From: Campylobacter sp. RM16189
GTDB lineage: Bacteria > Campylobacterota > Campylobacteria > Campylobacterales > Campylobacteraceae
Direction: 5' to 3'
Assembly: GCF_012978815.1 (NCBI RefSeq)
Contig: NZ_LIWR01000005.1
Coordinates: 62,001-126,000 of the forward strand
Length of the DNA: 64,000 bases
This document shows positions 36,010-47,571 of this stretch, piece by piece. The notes under the pieces were generated by a model. It was not told where the DNA came from. It did not search any database and saw only the letters and a program-made list of their open reading frames with translations. Positions within the stretch are counted from its first letter, which is position 1. The number at the start of each line of letters is the position of its first letter. A program made the position numbers and the translations under genes.

Positions 36010-37740
36010 CTATCCTATCTTAGGCAAAGAGCCTTTTAGCTTTTGATAAATTTCACAGCCTTGACTAAGCTCTTCATCACTACCAAATCCTACTACTTTA
36101 CCACCGTTTATAACGGCTATTTTATCGGCATTTTGAACCGTACTTAGACGGTGGGCTATGACGATAATTATCTTCTCGTGTTGTAAATTTGATATCGCCT
36201 TTGTGATCTCTTTTTCACTCTCGTTATCAAGAGCCGATGTAGCCTCGTCAAATATCAAAATTTGCGGATCTTTATATAAAGCCCTTGCGATAGCTATCCT
36301 TTGGCGCTGACCTCCGGAAAGATTGGTGCCAAACTCATTTAAAATCGTATTAATCCCATCTTCAAGCGCACAAACAAATTCATAAGCATTAGCCATCCTT
36401 AAGGCTTTTATCACAGCTTCCTCATCAAATTCTCTTCCGTAAGCTACGTTATTTGCAATCGTATCGTTAAATATATATACGCGCTGAGTAACAAGGCCGA
36501 TATTATCCCTCAAAGATCTTATATCAAATTCTCTTATATTTGTTTCGTTTATTAAAATTTCTCCGCTATTTGCATCATAAAACCTCATCAGTAGATTTAC
36601 GATTGAACTTTTGCCTCCTCCGCTTGAGCCTACAAGTGCTATCATTTGAGATTTTAAAGCGGTCAAATTTATACCTTTTAATATCTCTTTATCTGCATAA
36701 TTTAGTCTCACATCTTTAAATTTAACCGACTCTATAACCAAAGGAATCTCTTTATCTCCACTTTTTATAGATGGGGTTTTGTCAAGTAACTCAAATGTCC
36801 TCTCTGCGGCAGCTACGGCATCTTGAACCTTGTTATAAAGCTTTGAGATTCTTTTAACCGGAGTATATAGCATAAAAAGTGCGGTCAAAAACGAAAAGAA
36901 GCTTCCCATGGTGATTTGTCCGTCAATGACCTCTTTGCCACCTATTATTACAACCGCGGCAACACCTATGCTGCCGATAACCTCCATTATCGGACTTACG
37001 GATTCATCTATTTTGACGCTTTTTAAATTTAGCTTAAAAAATTTATTGTTTTCGTCTATAAACCTGCCATGTTCGTATTTTTGAGCATTATTTGCCTTAA
37101 TTATCTCAATATTTGTAAAAATTTCACTAAGCCTAGAGCTAATATCAGAAGTCTTCTCTTGCGCCGCTTTTGATAGTTTTTTCATCTTTTTTGCAAGTAA
37201 AGAGAGCGGATATATCGCTACAGGAAGCACTATAAGAGCAAAAAAAGCAAGCTGAGCGCTTTGATATATGACAACGCATAACAGCCCCACTATAGTAATA
37301 CTCTCTCTTATCATCTCAGGAATCATTGAGGAAACTATGCTTCTTATGCGCTCTATGTCATTGATATTTCGGCTTATAAGCTCTCCTGTACGAAATTCGT
37401 TAAAAAATTTCATATCTAAATTTAACAAATTTCCAAGTAGCTTCTCTCTAAATCTACGCACTACGTCTTGTCCTATAAAAGCCGTAAAATAAGCTTGCAG
37501 AAAAGTTCCAAGACCCTTTAAAAAGTATATCGCGACTATGGCGTATGGCAATAGATATAATAACTCTTTATTTTTATCTATAAAAATTTTATTCAATACT
37601 GGCTCTATAACCCAGGCTGATGCCGCAGTGCCACCGCTAGCTAAAAGCATGCCGGTTATAGCTAAGGCAAATTGCGGGATATAGTCCTTAAAGTATGGTG
37701 CAAATCGCTTAAATACGTCCTTTAAACCCATAGATTTCAT
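36010..37740 (-). CDS. msbA: MsbA-like lipid A/phospholipid ABC exporter
   Basis: This half-transporter has six membrane helices (about residues 20-310) followed by an ATPase. It shows Walker [11 protein letters not shown], signature [12 protein letters not shown] and Walker [13 protein letters not shown]. It most likely flips lipid A-core or another lipid, but family level is all the sequence proves. I place the start at ATG 37740, which shares ATGA with the cysS stop. A GTG at 37752 would add four residues. Confidence 0.85.
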   Translation of the reverse strand: MKSMGLKDVFKRFAPYFKDYIPQFALAITGMLLASGGTAASAWVIEPVLNKIFIDKNKELLYLLPYAIVAIYFLKGLGTFLQAYFTAFIGQDVVRRFREKLLGNLLNLDMKFFNEFRTGELISRNINDIERIRSIVSSMIPEMIRESITIVGLLCVVIYQSAQLAFFALIVLPVAIYPLSLLAKKMKKLSKAAQEKTSDISSRLSEIFTNIEIIKANNAQKYEHGRFIDENNKFFKLNLKSVKIDESVSPIMEVIGSIGVAAVVIIGGKEVIDGQITMGSFFSFLTALFMLYTPVKRISKLYNKVQDAVAAAERTFELLDKTPSIKSGDKEIPLVIESVKFKDVRLNYADKEILKGINLTALKSQMIALVGSSGGGKSSIVNLLMRFYDANSGEILINETNIREFDIRSLRDNIGLVTQRVYIFNDTIANNVAYGREFDEEAVIKALRMANAYEFVCALEDGINTILNEFGTNLSGGQRQRIAIARALYKDPQILIFDEATSALDNESEKEITKAISNLQHEKIIIVIAHRLSTVQNADKIAVINGGKVVGFGSDEELSQGCEIYQKLKGSLPKIG

Positions 37741-39122
37741 ATTTTTTCCCACATAGTGCCACTTGGAGTATCCATAATAGCTATTTGCATCGAAGCAAGT
37801 TTCTCTCTAATCTCATCGGCTTTAGCGTAATTTTTTAGCTTTTTGGCTTCATTTCGCTCTTCTATTAAGCTTTTTATTTTTGTTTTTTCCTCATCGCTTA
37901 CGCCAAACTGAAAATACTCATATACATCGATTTGTAAAATTCCAAGCACTCTGGCTATTAGCTCTAAATTAGCTAAAATTTCACCTTTTTGAGATTTATC
38001 CTTTGGATTTTGATCTAAATTTTCGTTTGCTGTTTTTACAAATTCATCTATTGTGGCAAGTGCTTTGGAGGTATTTAAATCATCTCTCATGGCATTTAGA
38101 AACTCTTCTTTAAACTCTTTGTTTTCTTTTCCTAAATTTGAGTCTATAACTCGCTTTTTAAGCCTATAAATCTTATCAAGCCTCTTTTTGCTAGCCGATA
38201 AATCCTCGTCAGAATAGTTAAAATGAGCCCTATAATGAGAGCTAAGTAGATAAAATCTCAAAACCTCGCCAAGATTTTGCTTTAAAGCATCTTTAACAAA
38301 GAAGCTATTTCCAAGACTTTTACTCATCTTTTCATCGTTTACTTTAATAAATCCGTTGTGCATCCAGTATTTTGCTAGGGTTTTTCGCTCACCGCATCTA
38401 CATTGGGCAGCCTCGTTTTCATGATGTGGGAAGAGCAGATCTATACCTCCTGCGTGTATATCTATCTCATAATCTTGTCCGCTTGAGAGGTATTTTTTTA
38501 TCATCGCCACACACTCGGTATGCCAGCCCGGACGGCCTCTACCAAATGGACTTTCGTACCATTTTTTATCAAATTTCCATAGTACAAAATCCTCTTCATT
38601 TCTCTTATCTATATTTGACTCAACTCTGGCGATATTTTGATCGCTTTTAGCTTTTCCACTTAGGCTTAGATACTCGTTATCTTGCGCAGTGTCAAAGTAA
38701 ATCCCGTCTCCTTCTATCTCGTAGGCTATATTTTTATTTTTTAGATTTAAAATATACTCTATTATCGCGTCAAGGCACTCGGTAGCCTTTGGCTCTATAT
38801 CGGCCTCAAGTACGTTTAAAGCTTGCATATCATCTTTATAGCTTTTAATATATCTATTCGTGATAGACTCTAAACTCTCACCGGTTTCATCCATCTTTTT
38901 TAAAATTTTGTCATCAATGTCGGTAAAGTTTTTTACAAATTTAACATCAAATTTAAGCTCTATTAGTATTCTTCTAAGCAGATCAAAGCTAATAGCGCTT
39001 TTAGCGTGCCCAAGATGCGAATCATCATATACTGTTGGTCCGCATACGTAAATTCTAACCTTTCTGGCTTCAATAGGCTCAAAATTTAACTTTTGTTTTT
39101 TTACACTATCAAAAATTTGCAT
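37737..39122 (-). CDS. cysS: Cysteinyl-tRNA synthetase
   Basis: CysRS charges tRNA-Cys. The 461-residue protein has the HIGH-type motif DSHLGHAK (about 34-41), zinc-binding Cys and His residues (CGPTVYD at 28-34, [18 protein letters not shown]) and the KMSKS motif. It overlaps murJ by 14 bases and the msbA-like gene by four. Confidence 0.96.
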   Translation of the reverse strand: MQIFDSVKKQKLNFEPIEARKVRIYVCGPTVYDDSHLGHAKSAISFDLLRRILIELKFDVKFVKNFTDIDDKILKKMDETGESLESITNRYIKSYKDDMQALNVLEADIEPKATECLDAIIEYILNLKNKNIAYEIEGDGIYFDTAQDNEYLSLSGKAKSDQNIARVESNIDKRNEEDFVLWKFDKKWYESPFGRGRPGWHTECVAMIKKYLSSGQDYEIDIHAGGIDLLFPHHENEAAQCRCGERKTLAKYWMHNGFIKVNDEKMSKSLGNSFFVKDALKQNLGEVLRFYLLSSHYRAHFNYSDEDLSASKKRLDKIYRLKKRVIDSNLGKENKEFKEEFLNAMRDDLNTSKALATIDEFVKTANENLDQNPKDKSQKGEILANLELIARVLGILQIDVYEYFQFGVSDEEKTKIKSLIEERNEAKKLKNYAKADEIREKLASMQIAIMDTPSGTMWEKI

Positions 39123-40509
39123 CTATAAATTTCCTTAAAAATATTAAAATAATCACTTCTACGAACAAAATAATAGCCATAATTCCTAATCTTTTAAAGT
39201 TGATTATAGCCAAAAATCTTTTAGTCCCAAAGGCTCGTATGGTTAGTATAAGTAGCGCAAAACCTCCAATTGAGCTAGCCAATGCTAATCCGAAAGCTCC
39301 ATAATATTTCATTAAAATAACTGCCAATATTAAGTTTATTATCAAGGTTATTACCGCGATTTTAGAAGTAGTTTTTTGCTGCATTTTTGCATGAAGCCAT
39401 TTTGAAAAAATTTTAGCCAAGCCAAACGGCACAAGTCCTATCATATAAGCCTTTAGCACAAGAGCTGTATTGGTCGTATCTTGCGCATTGAACTGACCTC
39501 TTTCAAAGAGTAGTTTTATGATAGGATCTGCTAATACAAAGCCTCCTATTGCCGCACCAAAAAGCAGGAAAAATAAAGTCTCAAACCCTTTATTCATAAA
39601 TTTTAGAGCCTCTTTTTCGTTACCGGCTTTTAAATTTCTTGCTATTTTCGGGAAAAGCGCGGTAGAAAGAGCTATGGCAAAGACTGCAAGTGGAAGCTGA
39701 AAGATGCGATTAGCGTAAAATAAGTAGCTAATGCTTCCGGATACTAAAAAGCTAGCAAGCCAAGTATCCATAAAAGAGCTTATTTGCATTGCGGATGAAC
39801 CAAATAAACCATGATAAAAATTAGCAAAAAAGCCCTTTGTATCAGCTCTTTTTCCTTTGATAAATTTAATTATTCCTCCAAAGAATATCTTTGACATAGA
39901 AGTAAGATAAAGCGCTATTAAATGAGATATTACTTGTAAAATTCCTCCCGCAGCCACTCCAAAGCTTAGATAATAAGCGACAACTTTAGGCTCTTTACCT
40001 TGAGCTAAAACAAGCGCAAATATCATAGCTATATTTAAAAGTGCGGTTGAAAATGCAGTTGTGATAAAGTGTTGTCTATACTGAAGCAAGGTGGCAATAA
40101 ACGTGACTACGTAAATTAGTCCAAGATAGTAAAAATTTATCTTAACTAAAGGAATAGCTTGAGAGATTTGGCTCTCGTTTAAGCCCGTTGCGATAATTTT
40201 TGTAAATTGAGGAGCAAATAGATTAACTAATAATGTCAAAATCATTACAAAAAATAAAAATTTTAAAAAAATTTCAGCAGAAAATACGCTTTTATTTTTA
40301 GAGTGAGTGAAATTTGGTAATAATGCATCTCCAAATGCTCCTTCTGCAAAAATTCTGCGAAATAGATTTGGGATTTTAAAGGCTATAAAAAATATATCAC
40401 TATAAATTCCTGCACCAAGAGTAGAAGCCGTCATCACGTCTCTGAAAAATCCTAAGATACGAGACACCATAATGCCGGCACTATTTGAAAAAAAGCCTCT
40501 TATAAACAT
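39109..40509 (-). CDS. murJ: Lipid II flippase MurJ
   Basis: MurJ moves lipid II across the inner membrane for peptidoglycan synthesis. The 466-residue protein has about 13-14 hydrophobic segments. It opens with [19 protein letters not shown] and carries the family's [18 protein letters not shown] loop near residues 50-68. It is the first gene of the long minus-strand block and is divergent from fapA. Confidence 0.94.
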   Translation of the reverse strand: MFIRGFFSNSAGIMVSRILGFFRDVMTASTLGAGIYSDIFFIAFKIPNLFRRIFAEGAFGDALLPNFTHSKNKSVFSAEIFLKFLFFVMILTLLVNLFAPQFTKIIATGLNESQISQAIPLVKINFYYLGLIYVVTFIATLLQYRQHFITTAFSTALLNIAMIFALVLAQGKEPKVVAYYLSFGVAAGGILQVISHLIALYLTSMSKIFFGGIIKFIKGKRADTKGFFANFYHGLFGSSAMQISSFMDTWLASFLVSGSISYLFYANRIFQLPLAVFAIALSTALFPKIARNLKAGNEKEALKFMNKGFETLFFLLFGAAIGGFVLADPIIKLLFERGQFNAQDTTNTALVLKAYMIGLVPFGLAKIFSKWLHAKMQQKTTSKIAVITLIINLILAVILMKYYGAFGLALASSIGGFALLILTIRAFGTKRFLAIINFKRLGIMAIILFVEVIILIFLRKFIDANF

Positions 40510-40567
40510 AAATTTCCATTTTGATATTGTTGCTGAAATAATATTTAAATTTATATTTAAAAAACGT

Positions 40568-40593
40568 AAAACTAGACCCTATAAACTAGTTTT
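40568..40593. repeat. Inverted repeat in murJ-fapA divergent region
   Basis: AAAACTAG at 40568-40575 is repeated in inverted form at 40586-40593 across a ten-base spacer. It lies in the 142-base gap between divergent murJ and fapA, where both promoters must be. It could be an operator or a weak hairpin; nothing in the sequence says which. Confidence 0.4.
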
Positions 40594-40651
40594 AATTAAA
40601 TTTTAGAGAAAATAGACAAATTTAAAAATAAGAAATTTGAGAGAATGTTGG

Positions 40652-42550
40652 GTGGAAAATAGTCAAAAAGAGCCAATTTACCTTGATCCTATTGCAATGG
40701 ACACTATAAATCCTTATAGTGAAATTCCTGTTTTAGCTAGAAATTTTAATGTCGATAGCAAATTTATAGATTTTAAAATTTTATCGATTGTTACAGAATA
40801 TAAGTTAATAGGTGATAGTGAAAGTAAGATATTAGAAGATGTCGAACTTGATATTTTTGACGACGATACATTCTATGTAAATCAAGTTGAAAACATAAAA
40901 CAAAGCTATAAGGTAGAATTTTTTGACACAAGAAGAAAAAAACAACATTTACTACCGGATATCTCTATAAGTGCCAATAAAAACCTGACTAAGATAGTAG
41001 CTACAGTTTTTAAAAGCAATGACGTAGTTTACTTTAAAGAGTTCGAAAATAAAGTAGCCGAATTTATCTATAAAAAATTAATTAAAGTTGGAATTTTAGT
41101 AGGAATTAGAAATAAGGCTATGAAAAGCGAACTAAGCAAAATTTCATCGTTTTTAAGAGTAAAAGAGATAATAGATAAAGACTATACCTTTGTAGTAACT
41201 TCCGGCGTAGATAAAAAAGACTCTATCGATGATTCTATTATATATCATTATAAAAATAAGATTCAAAAGACAGATGATAGTGACAGAATAAACTACGCCA
41301 ATCGCGGCTATCTGCTTGGAGTGGCCCAAGGCGAGCTTATAATAGAATATCAAAAGCCTGTTTTAGGTAAATCAGGACGTGATGTAAGAGGTGCTTTATT
41401 GCCTGTGATGGAGACTAAAACGACTGTTGTAAAGATGATAGAGCATAGCGATGAGATAGAAGAGAGGGTGGATGACTCTGGTATAAAATATTATTCCAAA
41501 AAAGCAGGGTATGTTTACGATCAAAAAAATATATTTGATATCAAAGAAGAGCTTGACGTAAACGAGATCTCCTTTAGAGCAACAGGCTCGATAGATACCG
41601 GTCTTGATAATAACGTAGTTTTAAATGTTAAGGAAAAAGATATTACAAAAGATGCTATAGGCGACGGAATGAGCGTTGAAGCCAATGAAATAAATATAGA
41701 GGGTAATGTAGCACAAAATGCTGTAATCAAAGCAAACAAGGTAAAAATTGGCGGACAAACTCACGCAAAAGCTCATATAGAGGCTAAAGAGGCTAAAATA
41801 GCCGTGCATATAGGAAGCTTTGATGGAGATCATGTAGAAATAGATCGCCTTGAAAACGGAAGAGTCAAGGCAAAAACAGCAATAATAAAGTCAGTGCTTG
41901 GCGGTGAAATCATAGCTGAAAAGCTAGAAATAGGAGTGCTTGCCTCAAATTCAAACATAATAATAGCAGACTCCATTGAGATAAGGCAGCTTAAGGGTGT
42001 AAATAATAAAATTCTAGTAGATTTTAGCATGGTAAAAAATACTGGCGAAACTATAAATAAAAATTTACAAAAAATAAAAGAGATTAGAGAGCAGATAGTA
42101 AAAATGCCTAAGCAGCTAGAGGCCAAAAAGTGCATCATAGAAGAAAATAGAGGGCCCATTAATATCATAAAAGAGAAAATGGAGGAATTTAGAGCTTCTA
42201 AAAATTCCCCCCCTGTAACTTTTATAAAAAAACTTAGAGAATATCAGCAACTAGTGCATGAATACAACAGTCTTTTGACTGAATTTAACGAAAAAAAATC
42301 CAAAATAACAGATCTTAAAGATGAAATTCAAGCCATTCAGGATGGAATTTTTAATTCAAAGGTTATAAATCATAGTAACTGGCGTGAATTTAATGAGATA
42401 AAATTTAAGTTAGTAGATCCTCCAAGAGAGATATCTTATGTAACTAGAGAAAATGAAATAGCAAGAGTTTTAACGATTAAAAAAGTAGAAAATGAAAACG
42501 GAGAGATCGATTACGTAATCAGGAAAAATAATAATATAAGAAAGGCCTAA
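40652..42550 (+). CDS. FapA family protein (DUF342)
   Basis: This protein of about 632 residues matches DUF342/FapA: an N-terminal alpha/beta domain, a central beta-helix of short repeats (about 330-450), and a C-terminal coiled coil (about 455-555). Members affect flagellar assembly or polar placement in some bacteria, and the role here is inferred from that. I place the start at GTG 40652, preceded by GAGAGA. A TTG at 40637 would add five residues but has a poor ribosome site. It begins the plus-strand block and is followed two bases later by mlaE. Confidence 0.82.
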   Translation: MENSQKEPIYLDPIAMDTINPYSEIPVLARNFNVDSKFIDFKILSIVTEYKLIGDSESKILEDVELDIFDDDTFYVNQVENIKQSYKVEFFDTRRKKQHLLPDISISANKNLTKIVATVFKSNDVVYFKEFENKVAEFIYKKLIKVGILVGIRNKAMKSELSKISSFLRVKEIIDKDYTFVVTSGVDKKDSIDDSIIYHYKNKIQKTDDSDRINYANRGYLLGVAQGELIIEYQKPVLGKSGRDVRGALLPVMETKTTVVKMIEHSDEIEERVDDSGIKYYSKKAGYVYDQKNIFDIKEELDVNEISFRATGSIDTGLDNNVVLNVKEKDITKDAIGDGMSVEANEINIEGNVAQNAVIKANKVKIGGQTHAKAHIEAKEAKIAVHIGSFDGDHVEIDRLENGRVKAKTAIIKSVLGGEIIAEKLEIGVLASNSNIIIADSIEIRQLKGVNNKILVDFSMVKNTGETINKNLQKIKEIREQIVKMPKQLEAKKCIIEENRGPINIIKEKMEEFRASKNSPPVTFIKKLREYQQLVHEYNSLLTEFNEKKSKITDLKDEIQAIQDGIFNSKVINHSNWREFNEIKFKLVDPPREISYVTRENEIARVLTIKKVENENGEIDYVIRKNNNIRKA

Positions 42551-42552
42551 AA

Positions 42553-43719
42553 TTGCTTTTTGGTCTTAAATTTAAAAGTGATTTTTACGATTGCTCAATT
42601 AAAGATGATGGATCTCTTGAGATAAATTTAAAAAATTCTTGGGATTTTAAATTAAAAAGAGATATCTTAAATCAAATTTCAGCCATTTTATTATCCAAAA
42701 AATTTAAAAGAATTATCTTAAATTTTGCAGAAATTACCGAGCTTGACTATGCTGCGGCTCTATTTATAAGCTCAGCTGTTAAAAAATCGGATAAAAAATA
42801 TGAGCTTATAAATTTACGCAATAGTCATGAGAAAATTTTTACATCAATCAAAAAAGAGTTGTCAATGGCTGTTAAAAAAGACACTCTTGCTCCTGCAAAG
42901 AAAATTATCAATATAAAAAATACAAAAAATTTTCTTTATGAAATAGGGGAAAAAATAGGTGAATTTTACTTTGGAGCAGTTCTGTTTTTTACTTTTTTAG
43001 GTGAATTTTTAGTTAAATTTATAAAAACTATCTTTATACCAAAGACCCTTAGAATCAAAGAAATTTTAGCTCATTTTGAAAATGCCGCTATCAAGTCAGC
43101 GTTTATAGTCTGCCTCACTTCTTTTTTGGTGGGTATAGTTTTAGCTTATCAGGGAGCTAATTTATTAGAGCAGTTTGGCGCAAGTATAATAATAGTCGAG
43201 ATGATGGGTATGTTAACTCTTAGAGAGATAGCACCTTTGATTGCTGCCATAGTTATCGCCGGACGCCTAGCATCAAGCTATACCGCGCAGATTGGCGTGA
43301 TGAAGATAACAGAAGAGATAGATGCTATGAAAACTATGGGGTTTGATCCCTTTAAATTTTTAGTCTTGCCAAGAGTTATCGCACTAATTTTTGCTATGCC
43401 TATAATTGTATTTTTAGCCGATTTGATAGGGCTTTTGGGCGAAATGGTAGTATGCCAGACATATCTTGATATTAGTTTTGGCGATTATTTGGCGAGGTTT
43501 AAGCAAGAGGTAGAGATAAGACACTTTTACGTGGGTCTTTTTAAAGCTCCTTTTTTTGGTATGGTTATAGCATTTATAGGGTGTTGGCGAGGATTTGCAG
43601 TTGGCGGAAATACTCAAAGCGTAGGCAAATATACAACCATAAGCGTAGTAAATGCAATATTTGGAGTAATAATGGTAGACGCGTTATTTTCTATAATATT
43701 TACTCAGCTTGAGGTGTAA
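42553..43719 (+). CDS. mlaE: MlaE-family ABC permease with N-terminal STAS-like domain
   Basis: This is the permease of an MCE-type lipid transporter that moves phospholipids between the outer and inner membranes. The 388-residue protein has a STAS-like N-terminal domain (about 1-105) fused to the MlaE permease (about 165-385), which contains EMMGMLTLREIAPLIAAI and the EEIDAMKTMG coupling motif. The fusion replaces a separate MlaB. The start is TTG two bases after fapA. Confidence 0.9.
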   Translation: MLFGLKFKSDFYDCSIKDDGSLEINLKNSWDFKLKRDILNQISAILLSKKFKRIILNFAEITELDYAAALFISSAVKKSDKKYELINLRNSHEKIFTSIKKELSMAVKKDTLAPAKKIINIKNTKNFLYEIGEKIGEFYFGAVLFFTFLGEFLVKFIKTIFIPKTLRIKEILAHFENAAIKSAFIVCLTSFLVGIVLAYQGANLLEQFGASIIIVEMMGMLTLREIAPLIAAIVIAGRLASSYTAQIGVMKITEEIDAMKTMGFDPFKFLVLPRVIALIFAMPIIVFLADLIGLLGEMVVCQTYLDISFGDYLARFKQEVEIRHFYVGLFKAPFFGMVIAFIGCWRGFAVGGNTQSVGKYTTISVVNAIFGVIMVDALFSIIFTQLEV

Positions 43720-43720
43720 G

Positions 43721-44455
43721 ATGATAATAAAAGCTACCGATATAACTACTAAATTTAATGATCGAATTATACATGACAAGGTTAGCTTTTATGTCAAAGA
43801 GGGTGAAATTTACGGACTTTTAGGTGGTAGCGGTAGCGGTAAATCCGCACTTATGAAAACAATGATATACTTAAAGGAGCCAAGCGAGGGCAGAATAGAG
43901 ATGCTTGGAGAAGATCTATGGTCTATAGGCGAGGTAAAAAGACAAGAGATAAGGCAAAAATGCGGAGTGATGTTTCAGTTTGGAGCGCTTTATACCTCGA
44001 TGAATGTGCTTGAAAACATCTATATCCTACTAAAAGAGTATAGTAATATGAGCGAAAAATCGATGAAAGAGATAGCGATGTTTTGGCTACTTAAAGTAGG
44101 CTTGAAACCAGATACAGCTCTACTTTACCCAAGCGAACTAAGCGGTGGTATGAAAAAACGTGTGGCTATGGCAAGAGCCCTTGTATTAAGTCCTAAAATT
44201 CTATTTTTAGATGAGCCAAATAGCGGGCTCGATCCGATGAGTGCAAGAGCTTTTGATGAGCTGGTTTTAGAGCTTAGAGATACTCTTGAACTAACAGTTG
44301 TGATGGTAACGCATGATATAGACAGTATCCAAAGCATATTAGATAGATTTTTAATACTTGAAAATAAAAAGATAGCCTTTGAGGGAAATTTAAACGAGCT
44401 TAAAAGCTTTGAAAACAATCCTCTTGAGGATCTCTTTAAGGCAAGGAAAATTTAG
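43721..44455 (+). CDS. mlaF: MlaF-family ABC ATPase
   Basis: This is the ATPase of the same lipid transporter. It has Walker A LGGSGSGKSA, signature LSGGMKKRVAMARAL, Walker B ILFLDEPNSGLD and the switch His in VTHD. I start it at ATG 43721, one base after the mlaE stop, with GAGG upstream. The open frame from TTG 43709 would overlap mlaE and is unlikely. The next gene begins directly after its stop. Confidence 0.93.
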   Translation: MIIKATDITTKFNDRIIHDKVSFYVKEGEIYGLLGGSGSGKSALMKTMIYLKEPSEGRIEMLGEDLWSIGEVKRQEIRQKCGVMFQFGALYTSMNVLENIYILLKEYSNMSEKSMKEIAMFWLLKVGLKPDTALLYPSELSGGMKKRVAMARALVLSPKILFLDEPNSGLDPMSARAFDELVLELRDTLELTVVMVTHDIDSIQSILDRFLILENKKIAFEGNLNELKSFENNPLEDLFKARKI

Positions 44456-45373
44456 ATGGAAAGCAAGATAAATTATACTCTTATAGGGCTGTTTTTTGTG
44501 ATAGTTGTATCCATTGCTGGTGGCTTTATATGGTGGATGATAAGCTATGGAAATAATAAGAACGAATACAGATCATACTACATACTTACAAATGACCTTC
44601 CAAACGGGATCAAAAAGGATTCTACTGTTAAATTTATAGGGGTTGATGCGGGAATAGTAAAAGATATTAAATTTGCAAGCCAAAAAGATGCACAAATAGA
44701 GATTGAGCTATGGGTAGCTAAAGGGCTTCCTGTAAAAAAAGATAGCACTGTAGTGGCAGAGATTCAAGGAATAACAGGCATAAGCTATCTAAATATACAA
44801 AGAGGATCACAAAATAGTTCCTTGTTTAGTGATAGCGAAAAGCCTTACATTACTCTTGAAGAAAGTTTTTTTCAAAAAATAGGCGGAAAGGCTAGTAACT
44901 TAACAGAAAATATTGATAGAACGCTTGCAAATATAAATAAAGTTTTAAACGAAGAGAATACTAAAAAAATATCTTCCATTTTAAAATCCATTGATGAGCT
45001 TGCGGCTAACTTAAATAATATTAGTGCAAATACCGATATAAATGGTTCTTTGGAAAATCTAAACAATACTCTTTTGGAGTTTCAAATCTTGGCCAAAAAC
45101 GGCTCTAAGACACTTGAAAATATCAACTCATTTTCTAATAATTTTTCCAATCTGGCAATTAAGCTAGAAAATTTACAAAGAATCATGGAAGAAAAGATAA
45201 AAAGCGGAGAGTATGATATAAAAGATATTTTAAGCTCATTTTCACAAGAGACTATAACTACATTTTTAGAATTTCAAAAGACTCTGAAAGAATTTAGGCA
45301 GACTCTTTTTAGGCTGGAGGATAAGCCTTACGAATTTTTCTTTAAAGACCCTCAAGACAAGGATAAAAAATGA
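44456..45373 (+). CDS. mlaD: MlaD/MCE domain protein
   Basis: This 305-residue protein has one N-terminal membrane helix (about 7-29), an MCE domain (about 38-115) with GIKKDSTVKFIGVDAG and GITGISYLNI, and a long helical tail. It is the substrate-binding ring subunit facing the periplasm. It overlaps the following lipoprotein gene by four bases. Confidence 0.92.
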   Translation: MESKINYTLIGLFFVIVVSIAGGFIWWMISYGNNKNEYRSYYILTNDLPNGIKKDSTVKFIGVDAGIVKDIKFASQKDAQIEIELWVAKGLPVKKDSTVVAEIQGITGISYLNIQRGSQNSSLFSDSEKPYITLEESFFQKIGGKASNLTENIDRTLANINKVLNEENTKKISSILKSIDELAANLNNISANTDINGSLENLNNTLLEFQILAKNGSKTLENINSFSNNFSNLAIKLENLQRIMEEKIKSGEYDIKDILSSFSQETITTFLEFQKTLKEFRQTLFRLEDKPYEFFFKDPQDKDKK

Positions 45374-45924
45374 GAAATTTGGCTATTTTTGTTTTTTCTA
45401 TATTTATGGCAGGTTGCTCAATAATAGCAAAACCGGCGCCATCTATTGAATATTTTATGCTTGGCAACAATAGCTTTAGTAAGTGTGAAGGTAAAGATAA
45501 AATTTTAGTTTTTGTAGAGCAAACTAAAGTTATTAGCATGTTTGATTCAAGAAGTATAATTAAAATTAACAGCAAAGGGCAAGTAGAGACTATCAAGGGA
45601 GTCAAATGGATAACGACACCAAGCGATATGATATATAAGAATTTTCTTGCCGCAATAAATAGTAGTTGCGAGCTTGACGCTAGCTTTGATAGAAGAAATT
45701 TAGTTCTAAAAACAAATATAATTACACTTCAAACTGATGAAAAGGAGGCTACTATTAGCCTAGGATTTACTATTTTAAAAGATGAAAAAAATTTAAACAG
45801 CTCTATTGTAACGTCAAAAAGAACTATTGATGGCAATAATCCGCAAGATGCAATAAGTGCACTAAATTTAGCTATGGATGATATAGTAAGTAAAATTTTA
45901 AACGAACTTAAGGAATACAGATGA
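45370..45924 (+). CDS. PqiC-like ABC transport auxiliary lipoprotein
   Basis: This 184-residue protein has a signal peptide ending in MAGC (Cys16), so it is a lipoprotein. The rest resembles the ABC_trans_aux/PqiC domain that accompanies MCE transporters, with the YFMLG opening strand near residue 28. It probably anchors the lipid transport system at the outer membrane. It overlaps mlaD and ruvA by four bases each. Confidence 0.8.
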   Translation: MRNLAIFVFSIFMAGCSIIAKPAPSIEYFMLGNNSFSKCEGKDKILVFVEQTKVISMFDSRSIIKINSKGQVETIKGVKWITTPSDMIYKNFLAAINSSCELDASFDRRNLVLKTNIITLQTDEKEATISLGFTILKDEKNLNSSIVTSKRTIDGNNPQDAISALNLAMDDIVSKILNELKEYR

Positions 45925-46475
45925 TAAAAGCAATCGAAGGCGTAATAACCAAAAAAGAGCCTGCATATCTGCTACTTAAAACCGCAAGCGGCGTGACATA
46001 CGGCATATCCATATCGCTTTTTTGCTCGGCAAAGCTTGAAAAAGGCGAAAAAATAGAGCTTAACATCACGCAAATCATCAGAGAAGACGCAAATTTACTC
46101 TACGGATTTTTAGACGCAAGCGAGCAAAGGATGTTTGAGATACTCATCAAACTAAACGGCATAGGCGCAAGCACGGCTATGGCAGTATGCTCTAGCCTAA
46201 ATCCAAACGCCTTTACTAACACGATCATAAATGGCGATGCGGACGCTCTTAAATCAGTTCCCGGCATCGGTGTAAAAACCGCAAGGCGTATCATAGCCGA
46301 ACTAAGCGACGCCAAACTAGTAGCCGATGAGGCGATGCCAAGCCACCAGCACGAGGCGGTCTTGGCACTTGAGAGTCTTGGATTTAAGCGAGATAAGATA
46401 TCTAAAGCGCTTTCAACCTGCACGGCAACAAACGTAAGCGAGCTTATCAAAGAAGCTCTTAAGAAACTCGGATAA
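45921..46475 (+). CDS. ruvA: Holliday junction DNA helicase subunit RuvA
   Basis: RuvA binds four-way junctions and loads RuvB. The 184-residue protein has the OB fold at the N terminus, two helix-hairpin-helix motifs (LNGIGASTAM and VPGIGVKTAR), and the RuvB-binding C-terminal domain. The G+C content rises visibly from here through ddl compared with the mla genes. Confidence 0.94.
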   Translation: MIKAIEGVITKKEPAYLLLKTASGVTYGISISLFCSAKLEKGEKIELNITQIIREDANLLYGFLDASEQRMFEILIKLNGIGASTAMAVCSSLNPNAFTNTIINGDADALKSVPGIGVKTARRIIAELSDAKLVADEAMPSHQHEAVLALESLGFKRDKISKALSTCTATNVSELIKEALKKLG

Positions 46476-46478
46476 AGG

Positions 46479-47519
46479 ATGGATATGAAATTTGGAATTT
46501 TATTTGGCGCTAGAAGCTACGAGCATGAGATCAGTATCGTAAGCGCAATAGCCTTAAAAAACGTGCTTAAAAGCGAGCCGGTGTTTGTATTTTGCGATAA
46601 ATTTAGGGAGTTTTATCTAATCGAAGCAAAAGATATGAAGGCAAATTTCTTTAGCTCAGGCAACTATAAAAAAAGCAAAAAGCTACTACTTAAAAACGGC
46701 GGATTTTTTGCAGGCGGAATGTTTGGCGAGAAAAAGATAGAAGCTGATGTATTTATAAATTTGATACACGGCATGGACGGCGAAGATGGCAAAATGGCTG
46801 CTTTGCTTGACTTTTACGAGATAAGATATATAGGCCCAAGACTTGAAGCAAGTGCGATGAGCTACAACAAAGAGCTAACCAAGCTTCTAGCCCTAAAAGC
46901 AGGCGTTAAGACGCTAAAATACGAAGTCTTGCGCAGGGGCGATACACTAAATTTAACGCTTCCCGTCATACTAAAACCTGTTCGCCTAGGCAGCTCTATC
47001 GGCGTAAGCGTAGTAAAGGATGATAGCGAGCTTGAGTATGCGCAAGATGTGGCGTTTGAGTTTGACACCGAAGTTTTGGTTGAGCCGTTTATAGAGGGCG
47101 TAAAGGAATATAACCTAGCAGGCTGCAAGATAGATGGCAAGATAAAATTTTCGATCATCGAAGAGCCAAAAAAGAAAGAATTTCTTGACTACGAACAAAA
47201 ATATATGAGCTTTTCAAGCGAGAGCAGGGCAAAGGAAGCCGATATAAGCGAAGCGCTCAAGGCAAAATTAAAAGAAAGTTTTGAGAGAATTTATAGCTGC
47301 GGATTTGACGGGGCGCTTATCAGGTGTGATTTTTTCGTGATAGATGATGAAGTCTATCTAAACGAGATAAATCCAAATCCTGGAAGCCTTGCAAACTATC
47401 TATTTAACGACTTTGAAGAGACTATAAATTTGCTCGCTAAAAACTTGCCAAGAGAGCGCGATATAAAGATAGATTATCAGTTTATAAACTCGATCACATC
47501 AGCTAAAGGAAAGCTATAA
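46479..47519 (+). CDS. ddl: D-alanine-D-alanine ligase
   Basis: Ddl joins two D-Ala for the peptidoglycan stem. The 346-residue protein opens with [19 protein letters not shown], has [10 protein letters not shown] and the ATP-grasp region [15 protein letters not shown], and ends with the Mg-binding [11 protein letters not shown]. In other campylobacters ddl is followed by the small antitoxin-like gene, the hydrolase and murF. Here the broken TonB receptor lies between them. Confidence 0.95.
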   Translation: MDMKFGILFGARSYEHEISIVSAIALKNVLKSEPVFVFCDKFREFYLIEAKDMKANFFSSGNYKKSKKLLLKNGGFFAGGMFGEKKIEADVFINLIHGMDGEDGKMAALLDFYEIRYIGPRLEASAMSYNKELTKLLALKAGVKTLKYEVLRRGDTLNLTLPVILKPVRLGSSIGVSVVKDDSELEYAQDVAFEFDTEVLVEPFIEGVKEYNLAGCKIDGKIKFSIIEEPKKKEFLDYEQKYMSFSSESRAKEADISEALKAKLKESFERIYSCGFDGALIRCDFFVIDDEVYLNEINPNPGSLANYLFNDFEETINLLAKNLPRERDIKIDYQFINSITSAKGKL

Positions 47520-47534
47520 AATTTAAGTAGAAAT

Positions 47535-47555
47535 CAGGGGAGGGATGACCCCCTG
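47535..47555. terminator. Hairpin between ddl and TonB receptor remnant
   Basis: CAGGGG at 47535-47540 pairs with CCCCTG at 47550-47555 in the 52-base gap between two convergent genes. It lacks a strong U-run on either side, so it may be a weak bidirectional terminator. Confidence 0.45.
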
Positions 47556-47571
47556 CAAATTTTAAGATATA